In this document: piece after piece, positions 1-9,138 of the stretch | How the letters are laid out: every line of letters begins with the position of its first letter | Numbering within the stretch: position 1 is the stretch's first letter | NCBI GenBank assembly: GCA_001970855.1 | Contig: LSSN01005903.1 | Location: forward strand, 1 to 19,073 | Source of the DNA: Smittium culicis | Taxonomy: Eukaryota > Kickxellomycota > Harpellomycetes > Harpellales > Legeriomycetaceae | Reading direction: 5' to 3' | DNA: 19,073 nt | Made by a program: the position numbers and the translations under genes | Notes under the pieces: model-generated | Told to the model about the DNA's origin: nothing | Database searches by the model: none | Seen by the model: the letters and a program-made list of their open reading frames with translations, nothing else

Positions 1-38
1 GGGGGGGGGGGGGTGGAGGCGGAAGAGGATGTCTTTGA
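1..38. other. G-homopolymer edge with possible 3' end of a glycine-rich reading frame
   Basis: The window opens with 13 consecutive G, then a purine-rich stretch. On the plus strand one frame reads as a Gly-rich tail ending GGGGRGCL followed by TGA at 36-38. This could be the C-terminus of a Gly/Arg-rich protein running tail-to-tail with the Rab11 gene. On the minus strand the same bases read as a proline run preceded by a short open stretch. Neither reading is long enough to support a gene, and the G run may be a sequencing or assembly edge effect. Confidence 0.15.
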
Positions 39-400
39 ACTTTCCTTGGTTTGGTTGTACTTGATTCTTTTTCTTTGCACTTTATTATATATAATTAATA
101 AACCTGATATTTGGTAAAAATAGTAAAGTATATTAATTTATTCAATAAATATTTGGGGATTATAGAGATGGAATAACGTAAAATGGAAAATAAATAAGAT
201 TAAAATAGTTATCCTTTATTTTTCTATTATAGGAGAGATATAGAGAGAAAGAAAAAGGAGGTAGAATCAAAAAATATATGACAAATAAAATAGTAAAAAA
301 AAAATTAAGGTGAAAAGTGAGAGAGTAAGATGGATGTTTTTTCTTTTTGTTTATAAAATAGTGGAATTATTTTATAAATTTTCATTTTATTTAGGTATTT
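39..400. other. AT-rich intergenic stretch, 3' side of the Rab11 gene
   Basis: AT-rich and purine-rich on the plus strand. No open frame of note and no RNA gene was seen. It lies downstream of the Rab11 stop codon, so it presumably contains that gene's 3' UTR and polyadenylation signals, but no single motif stands out. Confidence 0.5.
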
Positions 401-1475
<1,075 letters not shown>

Positions 1476-1680
1476 AATGCTTAATGTGAGAGTGGTTAAA
1501 AGTAGGGGTGGTAATAAAGATAAGTGGAAGCTAAAATAAAAGAATAATTTGAAGAGAGTGAATTAGAGTAAGAATTATAGAAATGGAGAAAAATAGCTAA
1601 GAAAGAAACAGCATTTTTTCTCAAGAGACTAAAAGGCCTATAGAAATTGTAGCTCAGCATAAGGGAGGATTTGCTCGTTT
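1476..1680 (-). promoter_or_regulatory. Probable 5' UTR and promoter region of the Rab11 gene
   Basis: Read on the minus strand, the region just upstream of the Rab11 start is strongly pyrimidine-rich (CT and C runs), as are this gene's introns. It probably includes the transcription start and the 5' leader. No clear TATA element or other known factor site could be assigned. The limits are arbitrary. Confidence 0.35.
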
Positions 1681-2940
1681 TTTTTTTTTTTAGTAAGCAT
1701 TTTCGCCTTTTTTTAGGTGATTTCAGACGCTTTTGAGGAAATTGGGGGGCATTTTAAGCACTCGGGTATTTAGCGCAGAATTTTATTGGGCGCTTTAAGG
1801 AGGCTAAGGTATTTTAAAGGCAGTTTAGTAAATTGCGTTTAATCTCAGCAGGATTAAATGTTTACCTAAACGCTGTCTTATAAGCAAAGGAGGGGTAGCC
1901 TATCACCTCACATAGCTGTGACTCCACAGAATCTCGCTATAAATCCATAGCAGCCAAACCTTACAACTCCTGCCACAAACGCTGCCTGTTTTTTATCGTA
2001 GAGCTCCAAACTCGCAAGAATATTACAGCTAGATTATAGCGTTTGCGGCAGCAGAGCCAATATTTGTTAGACCCAAAATATCCTATAAACTAAATCGCCA
2101 ACACTTAACGCTGCTTGGTGCGTATTATTGGCTGCGAGATCTATAAGTCTTAATCTTAATTTCTCAGCGAATAATAGTCCGCACTCAATCTCCGCTCATC
2201 GTACCTGTTCAATCATACGTGCGCAGTTAATCTCGCAGATTATTACTGGGCAAGGCATTCGTGGACACTAGTATCAAGTGGACTGTTTTGTTTTCAGTCA
2301 TAATCTCTTAGAGGCTATTAATGGCCAGGTTTTCAAATTTTAATATGCTTATGAGCTGATCTGATTGGCATCTGGCATGAGATGGTATCTGTTTATTAGC
2401 GAGAAATGTCCACTAAAATGGAGTCAATTTCAGACCCAATAGGATCACTCTTGGTTTAAAAATCAATAGATTTTGTTTCTTATTACTTACTATACAAACC
2501 AACATGAAAAAAATTTTTTTCTATATTCAAGGCATTGAAGCTAGTCTTTATTATTTTGATTCGAAATAAGTGTAATACTAAAGTAGCAACATATAAATTT
2601 CGGACAATCAACTCCCAGTGTAGCTGTGCTTTCCAAAGCTGACCAACCGCTGCACTGGGATAAGAATCAAATGATCTCTAAAGCCAACCATTAAGCGGGT
2701 TAGTCCCTGCCATTGGCTTATTTTAGATATTCTAAGCAAGTAACGTTATTGCTAAATTTTATTAAATATTCATCATTGGCTTTCTTTATTATTGCGGGAT
2801 AAGTCTGTGGGTAAAAGTCCAATAAGTAGACACTAGAATAAATGCAATGCTCCTTGAAGATCGCTTTATTTGTTATTAGGTGGCTGCTTTTTCCTCCCAA
2901 TAGGAAATAGCTCATTATAATATGCAATTGACTTTGTCAA
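1681..2940. other. Gene-free block of higher GC content
   Basis: This stretch is clearly less AT-rich than most of the window and uses GC-containing words (gcgttt, cgctg, ctcgc) often, yet all six frames are broken by stops. The longest frame is 69 codons on the minus strand (2927-2718), starting MHIIMSYFLLGG. It matches nothing I recognise and has no clear splice partners. No tRNA B-box, snRNA or snoRNA signature was found. The composition suggests decayed former coding or mobile-element DNA, or an unannotated non-coding transcript; this is inference. Confidence 0.4.
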
Positions 2941-3044
2941 CGCATAAAATAATGCAAAACAGCCAATCGTCGCTCTAATATTTACTCGAAGCTAATAGGC
3001 TCTCTCCTAACATTCATTCATTAATCGAAACTAATCTTTTCAGT

Positions 3045-3377
3045 TATGCATCAAGTATAGGACTTTGTCTTTAACTAATCAGTCTATGCATCAAGTATAG
3101 GACTTTATGTATTTAAGTTTACAAACTATGCATCAAGTATAGGACTTTATGTATTTAACTTTACAGACTATGCATCAAGTATAGGACTTTATGTATTTAA
3201 CTTTTCAATTCATGTATCAGTATAAAGACTGTATGTCTTTAACTAATCAGTCTATGCATCAAGTATAGGTCTTATTATCTATAACTTTTTGGCTATGTAT
3301 CAAGTGTAGGACTTAATATCTATAACTTTTCAGATTATGTATCAGTATAAGACTTTATGTCTTTAGCTTTATTGTGC
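3045..3377. repeat. Tandem repeat, about 8 units of about 42 bp
   Basis: Units begin with TATGCATCAAGTATAGGAC or a close variant at 3045, 3085, 3127, 3169, 3211, 3253, 3294 and 3336, so spacing is 40-42 bp. The best conserved part is ATGCATCAAGTATAGGACTT, followed by a more variable ATGTATTTAACTTT. Units 2 to 4 are nearly identical and the outer units have drifted, for example to ATGTATCAGTATAA. The array ends about 110 bp past the stop codon of the secreted-protein gene, on that gene's 3' side. Each unit also carries a weak inverted repeat (AGTCTAT with ATAGGACT). It is a minisatellite; any function is unknown. Confidence 0.9.
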
Positions 3378-3490
3378 AGCTATACTATCGGTTCTATATA
3401 CAAAGAGTAAGTGTATAAAACAAAAATATCAAAATGAAACTGAAACTCTAAATATATATTCCTCTTCGTTATTCCAAAACACGATGTTTT

Positions 3491-4165
3491 TTAGCTTAGC
3501 ATTTGACCATACCCAGCAACATTCATCAACCCGCGTCGCTGCCCTTCGCCAGTTCTTGAGTATGAATATTTCCACGAAATGTACACCGTGCAGCCCAATA
3601 TACTCGTCTGTTTCATCTTCACGCTAGTTCTGTACAGCTCCTCTGCAGCCTTGTACATCGCGCTCAAGTTATTGTACTTGCTAGGGCACCCAACCGTCTG
3701 CAGCCGCGCGTGAACGTCCTTGCAGTTCTTTCCCAGAACAAAGTCCAGGTTACATTGCCCGTGATCACACGTTCTGTATATAAAGCTGTACATGAACTGG
3801 ACGTCTTCTGGACTAACTGGTTTAGGTATGTACGGCACTGGCCTGGGTATGCACTCCGCTTGTTTGCTCTCGCATTCGCCTGCGTCATCTCTGCACTTTT
3901 GCGCGTTCTGGATGCACCCTGGCCGCTGTTGTGCCGCGCACATATTGAAAACCGCTGCTGGCGGTATTTCGACGTAGTTGATTATTGAATCACTGTCCCC
4001 GTTGTTCGAATTTCTGCCTTTTACCTCCTGAATCCCTGGCTGTGGTGCTACTTTCACGTTCTCCAAGTCATCCAAAATCGACCCTGAATTGCCGCCTTGC
4101 CCGTCTTGGCAACTTATACCCTTCAGTAACAGAACAACCACAATTTTAACTGTTAAAACCTTCAT
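3491..4165 (-). CDS. Small secreted cysteine-rich protein, no known family
   Basis: A single open frame of 224 codons. The N-terminus is a clear signal peptide: basic MKVLTVK, a hydrophobic core IVVVLLL, then GISC before Gln20. There is no later membrane segment, so the product is probably secreted. Residues 20-70 are Gly/Asn/Asp-rich and look disordered. The mature part has ten cysteines: 76, 84, 91, 98, 105, 133, 138, 148, 160 and 192. The first five are spaced x7, x6, x6, x6, which puts a cysteine at nearly every seventh residue. A proline-rich linker (about 106-119) divides this block from the second cysteine group. Unlike its neighbours it has no intron, and its codons are noticeably richer in G and C, including CpG. 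I recognise no domain. An effector, cell-wall or surface-coat role is possible from size and cysteines but is inference. The ATG at 4165 is chosen because it directly precedes the signal peptide. Confidence 0.8.
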   Translation of the reverse strand: MKVLTVKIVVVLLLKGISCQDGQGGNSGSILDDLENVKVAPQPGIQEVKGRNSNNGDSDSIINYVEIPPAAVFNMCAAQQRPGCIQNAQKCRDDAGECESKQAECIPRPVPYIPKPVSPEDVQFMYSFIYRTCDHGQCNLDFVLGKNCKDVHARLQTVGCPSKYNNLSAMYKAAEELYRTSVKMKQTSILGCTVYISWKYSYSRTGEGQRRGLMNVAGYGQMLS

Positions 4166-5203
4166 TAAAAAATTTGCTTGCCCTTTAATTTTTTTTCTCT
4201 GCTAATTTTTCAACTAGGCTTTTAAGCTATAAATAATATTGATTTATTTCTTGTAAATCATAACACTAATACAATAGTGATTTTGCAAAATTTATAAATT
4301 TATATTCCTGTATCTTATTTATATTCTATCCTTTCCTAATAACTAATAACTAAATAAATCACTAAATTTATTCTGGAAAATTAAAATTTTATTTGTGGGT
4401 CCATTTATTATGCCTTTTATCCACTGGTTATACTCCATACTCTAGAATAAAATTAATTTTATTTACTTGGTTCTAGACCTAGATTATGTGAGCTAAATAG
4501 TAGAACTCGACTCTATTCTAACTCTTTCATTCAAAGTAGAGTGAATTTGATCTACCAAAGTTAATCAATTGCGTTAGTTTCAAATAATTTTATTTTTCGG
4601 CTCAGTCATTAATTGGTTTAAGATGTAGTTGCAGCAGATAATAAATTTGCTTAAAAGCATAAACGAATAAATAAATTAATAATTTTAAATAGAGCTTAAC
4701 TATGTATGACTCGAATAAAAATCAAAATTGTAATTTGGATAAATAGTATAATTGCTTGGAATTATGAATTTATGATCAATAGCATCCCCCCCCACCCCTC
4801 ATGCTTTATTCAAACCTCTTAAATTTTTGTTGTACTTTATTCACTGTCTTGGGCATATTTACCTAAAAAACTTATCGCCTTTATTTAAATTTTGTTTTAT
4901 ACATACACACTCTTATATTGGCGATTATTAACGAATGAACCACCATACAGTTTAAAACGCTACAGTGTATAAAATTACATATGAAATTAATATATAATAT
5001 ATCAAATTTTTGCTTTTTTTTTTTAACAAATAAAAATTTCATAATTAAATGAATAAATAGAAAAAAACCAATAATTATTTTTATATAGAAAAAAGTTTTA
5101 AATTTTTTCTAGAAATTTATACTGGGATTTTGTATTATTATTTTAATCTTTTATAATAATTGTGCATATAAATAAAATAAGTAAAGTCAATTAATGAAAC
5201 GGC

Positions 5204-5239
5204 TTGCTAAAAAGGTTTCCAACCTAGGAACGTTAGCAA
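5204..5239. repeat. Imperfect inverted repeat (hairpin-forming)
   Basis: TTGCTAA at 5204-5210 pairs with TTAGCAA at 5233-5239, and inside it GGTTTCC faces GGAAC. The short arms leave a central CTAG-containing loop. No T tract or gene end sits beside it, so no terminator role is claimed. Confidence 0.35.
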
Positions 5240-5450
5240 AATTAAATCAATCATACATCAAATTGTGTCATAATATTCAAATTATCTTTTATAATGTATT
5301 TATTGAAATTATTATTCTATATACTTTTAAACTTTAATAGTATATTTTTATTTATTAAAATTGTGTAAGTTACAAGTTTATTCGTTTTAACTATCGCTAT
5401 ATAAAGGTCTTTTATACATTCTAGAATAGCTTTTAATTCTAAAAAAAACA

Positions 5451-5476
5451 AATAATAATAATAATAATAATAATAA
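5451..5476. repeat. (AAT)n microsatellite, about 8-9 units
   Basis: A clean run of AAT trinucleotides ended by ACGG. It lies in non-coding AT-rich DNA upstream of the NAD kinase gene. Confidence 0.9.
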
Positions 5477-6015
5477 CGGATCTATCTAACCTTGTTACTT
5501 TCTCTTTTACAAAATAAAAATCAATTCTTACATTTTTTTTACACCGTTTATATTATGCATATGACGCACATAATAGTATCTATAGATTATTTACCTATGA
5601 AAAATTCTTTTCATGTTTTTTTTTTCTAGAGCTCTAAATAATTTTACGAGTTGAAAAAATTCTATAATAGCTAGAAAACACTTATTAAAAAAAAGTGTAT
5701 TTTTAGTGTCTTGATAGATACTTTCATTATCTACTTATAAACGCTAAAGTGAATAAATAAATCTTTGGAGAATCAAATTATAATTTTAATAATAAAAACA
5801 GATTTTAGCAGGCTTTTAATGAACTAAGTCGCGTAAATGGTGAATCTTCAAATGGACAAAAATGATCTACGATCTACTTGTCTGCGAAATTGAAAAAAAA
5901 TTCGTTGGAATGGTAAGGGTTTTTATAAGTTTTGGCATCCAAAGCTGTGAATCTGAGCATAAAATGAAGATAAGATTAAGTACAGGCTTATTATTAAGCT
6001 CCTAAAAAGCTCCCG

Positions 6016-6077
6016 TGAGTCAGGGCCAGTAAAAACACAGAAATCAAGAAATGTCATCTATTTAGGTTTATGACTAA
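6016..6077 (+). promoter_or_regulatory. Two bZIP-type sites (TGAGTCA and TGACTAA) upstream of NAD kinase
   Basis: TGAGTCA at 6016-6022 is the exact AP-1/Gcn4 consensus. TGACTAA at 6071-6077 resembles Yap/AP-1 sites. They lie about 290-350 bp upstream of the NAD kinase start codon, a plausible promoter distance. Fungal bZIP factors of the Gcn4 and Yap families act in amino-acid and oxidative stress, which would suit an NADPH-producing enzyme. Short motifs also arise by chance, so this is a weak call. Confidence 0.25.
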
Positions 6078-6367
6078 TCATTACGGATTGGCTGAATCTC
6101 TTAACTTAACCTTTCACTAATAAGTTTTATTTTTTTTAAATTTTGATCTTTTTCAGCGGTCTCGAAAAATTATCGGCGTTTTTCATTTGTGCCTAGCTTT
6201 AAATATATTAGCCTCAGCCCCAAACCTTCCCCTTATTTCGCCGACGTTCTTTCTCTAACATCCTAACAAGCAAACCATAAAATACTCAAATCTGTTCCTT
6301 CTACCATATTTACCTTAATAAACCACTGTCACATAATTTCGCTTTTCGTGTAGTTCTTTTGCACAAC

Positions 6368-8403
6368 ATGTCTTTATTAGCTTCACGCTTGCTCAGACCA
6401 AAAATTTGCAAAAATAGTCTTTTTTCTAAACAATCTATCTCATCTTTCACCTCAAAATATGAATTTTCGAAGCCTGTACTAAATAACTTCCCTGGCGCTT
6501 TCCCTGCTCCCGCAATTAGATTTGTTTCAAGAAACTCTCTATCTGAACCTCTTCAGCAATTCCATGATAACGTGTATTTTTTTTTTAAAAAATGGATATT
6601 TAATTTTTAAGAATATCTTGCTTTAACCCCTCCCCCTTCTCACTAATTCCTCTTTTACACTCACATCACATAGATATCCCGACTATTCCTCAAAATTATT
6701 CCGCGATAGCTGGGAAAATGGAGTACCTAAATCAACCTTGGTAGTGTTGAAATCTGGCGTTGACAAAACTATAAATGCATTAAAGAATTTAGCAAAGTAA
6801 ATTTAATTTCAAATTATATTCCACATAGAATATTCGTTAAAAATAAAAAATAAAATTCCTTCATATTAGATGGCTTAACAAAGAACACCCCACTATTAAA
6901 ATATACGTCGAATCGCCTGTTTACTCTAAAGTTTCTGACTCTAAATTTGAATTTACCGTTTTTAACCCTGGTACTTATAAGAGCTAAATTTATACCCCCA
7001 TCCTTCCCTTATGAACTCTGCATACATATCTTACTCATAAGGAAATTGTGGATAACGCTAATTGTGCTTATTCATTTTTAGATCAAGATACATCTTTAAT
7101 CGACTTCATCATAACCCTTGGCGGAGATGGAACTCTTTTAAAAACCTCCTCGCTGTTCCAGGAATCCGTTCCACCCGTACTATCCTTTTCCATGGGAACC
7201 CTAGGCTTCCTTCTGCCTTTTGGTACTTTAATTTTTGATCCCTTACTGCCAAAAAGATTTTATAATTAACATTTACTATTTGTATTAGATTTCCATAATT
7301 TTAAAACTGTAATTCAATCTTTTATAACCGGAAAGTTCTATATACTGCAGCGAATGAGGTTGCATTTTAATGTGTATAAACAAAACGGCGAAATGATATA
7401 TTACCGTAAGCGCATAAGAATTATTATTTACTTTACATAATCCTAAACTCATTCTATCTTCTTTTCTTTTTTTTTACCAATTTAGCTACTTCCGAAGCTA
7501 TGAATGAAGTAACCGTTCATAGAGGCCATTATGAACATTTAAGTACCCTTAATTGCTATATCGATAACCGAATTCTTACATCTGTAGTAGCAGACGGGTA
7601 ATCAATATAACTCTCTCGACTTTTAAATTTACTGCACATTCAAACATATATATATATTACAATAATAGTCGGCTGCTGATCTACTATTTTAAAACTTTGT
7701 ATTATTAGACTCGTGGCCTCAACTCCTTCTGGTTCAACCGCGTATTCCCTTTCTGCAGGTAACCTGCTAATCCTCTAAATATTCTTTAAAAAAAAATAAC
7801 AACATTTTTTCAACCGCTCTACTTTACTAATAATTAATTTAACCTAATATATAATCTTTTTTTCAGGCGGCCCAATTATGCACCCAGCTCTAGAAAGTAT
7901 CGTGCTGACTCCTATTTGTCCTAGATCTTTATCTTTCAGATCAGTAGTTCTGCCAAATGACCTTGAAATCAAATTAGAGGTAATTAGATGCTTGTTACTT
8001 ATTTAAACATTTGATTTACACCACTTTTATACTATTTTTTTTTGAAGTATATACAAAATACCACTTTATCTTCTTTTTCTTTTGTCAATCCGTAGCTCTC
8101 TGAAACTAGCCGTGGCTACTCAACGATATTATGTGATGGTATTTACATAGGGAAATTGGGATTTGGCGACTATATAATTGTAAGAAATCTTCCTGAAATA
8201 TTTTTTTTTATAATGTAAAAAAACATTTTTTCGAGTTTGCATATACTGGATTAAAATACTTTTTTTTTTGCTAGGTTAAAAGCTCCAAATACCCGATACC
8301 ATGTGTAACATTGAATGCAACTAGGATTAACTGGGTTCATAAAGTTAACCAAATGTTGAAATTTAACCAAACTTTTAGCTCAGCAGATTTTAAAAGAATA
8401 TAA
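6368..8403 (+). CDS. Mitochondrial-type NAD(H) kinase (Pos5-like), ten exons, complete
   Basis: NAD kinase phosphorylates NAD(H) with ATP to give NADP(H). Exons are 6368-6573, 6674-6796, 6870-6970, 7082-7222, 7289-7405, 7486-7597, 7709-7758, 7867-7979, 8096-8179 and 8275-8403. All junctions are GT-AG and in frame, giving 391 residues. Motifs are GGDGT (157-161, with catalytic Asp159), MNEVTVHRG (from 235, with the Asn-Glu pair), ASTPSGSTAYSLSAGG (270-285) and TPICPRSLSFR (298-308). The first 31 residues have Arg, Lys, Ser and hydrophobic residues with no acid before Glu32, which is a mitochondrial presequence pattern. This favours the Pos5 (matrix NADH kinase) type over the cytosolic Utr1 type. 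Exon 4 is taken from the acceptor at 7081; an earlier AG at 7041 would break the frame. Introns are 66-116 bp. Two motif positions differ from the usual sequence: TPSGST for TPTGST, and FRS for FRP. Confidence 0.93.
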
Positions 8404-8602
8404 GTGATAATAAATTTCGATTTTTTATTTAATTTTATCCGTCGAAGAACTTTTAATTTATTTACTTTGAAAAAAAGATAAAAAAAGTCCTAATATCTAA
8501 TCTCACCCTAAAGAAAGTTATATATTCCTTGGCTTTTCTAGTTTTTATAATTCGAATAAACTTGAAAACTGATACATCTTTTTTTTTCCTCATTCAATTA
8601 AA

Positions 8603-8704
8603 GCTAATCTTGAAACCCAATTGACTGGAGGATCCATAGTATGCAAATTAACTAAGCAGGAAGTATCAGAAGGAAAAAAATGGGGCACGATATTTCGGCT
8701 TTAA
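8603..8704 (+). pseudogene. Orphan exon-like open segment, 200 bp past the NAD kinase stop
   Basis: An AG acceptor follows a long T/C tract (about 8579-8602). After it, 33 sense codons run to a TAA at 8702, reading ANLETQLTGG, then SIVCKLTKQEVSEG, then KKWGTIFRL. The composition is coding-like against an AT-rich background. I could not find an upstream exon that joins it. The NAD kinase already ends in a complete C-terminus at 8403, so this is unlikely to belong to it. It may be a relic exon or a chance opening. Confidence 0.2.
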
Positions 8705-9118
8705 AAGTTCTTCATCTTACGATATTTCATGTATTATTTTTTTTTTTTGTGTTATGTGGAAAAAAAAAATTGTGTGCATGCAATTTTTTTTAAGGGCAGG
8801 TAAGTAATGTATCGATATGACCTATTTATTCGCCATAGTAATATTTCAATTATGACTTTAAGATATCTGAAGGATGGCAGGATATATATTGAAAAAATAA
8901 ATAAAAAACATACAATCACAGACTCCGTCGTACCTAAATACGTACATATAATAAGGGTCAATAAATAGGATATAATAGTATTGCTAAGTTTAAAGTATCA
9001 AGATACTAAAAAAACAAAGTATAAATCGTTACGTTTTAACGAACTTGAAATACGCATTATTATTATATTCACACATAAGTTATTTTTTATTCCAAATTAA
9101 TATGAACGATATAATTAT

Positions 9119-9138
9119 GTCAAGCTGTTTGGCTTGAC
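9119..9138. repeat. Perfect short hairpin, 7-bp stem and 6-base loop
   Basis: GTCAAGC (9119-9125) and GCTTGAC (9132-9138) are exact reverse complements around a TGTTTG loop. It stands alone in AT-rich non-coding DNA and its stem is GC-richer than its surroundings. No role is evident. Confidence 0.4.

Larger units (their letters stand above)
4166..6367. other. AT-rich space between two divergently transcribed genes
   Basis: This 2.2-kb region separates the secreted-protein gene (minus) from the NAD kinase gene (plus) and must hold both promoters. It is strongly AT-rich, with many homopolymer A and T runs, and no open frame of interest. Local features are a C8-A-C4 tract near 4786, an (AAT)n microsatellite at 5451-5476, an imperfect inverted repeat at 5204-5239, and two AP-1/Gcn4-like words at 6016-6022 and 6071-6077. 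No RNA gene was seen. Confidence 0.5.

Noticed and set aside
2273..3377. ATCAAGTG-type words followed by TTTTCAG that resemble the branch-site-pairing region of U2 snRNA
   Set aside because: The 5' end of U2, the GTAGTA core, the Sm site and the stem-loops are all missing, and in the array the word is just part of a tandem repeat.
3710..3988. Plus-strand frames of 92 and 61 codons inside the secreted-protein gene
   Set aside because: They lie antisense to a longer frame with a signal peptide and ordered cysteines; they are shadows of its GC-richer codons.
7042..7081. NAD kinase exon 4 starting at the AG at 7041, which would add residues EIVDNANC and suggest a frameshift
   Set aside because: Using the acceptor at 7081, after a better pyrimidine tract, restores the frame exactly with exon 3, so there is no frameshift and no pseudogene.
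8752..8961. Minus-strand frame of 69 codons
   Set aside because: Composition is that of random AT-rich DNA, with no splice context, homology or coding-like residues.
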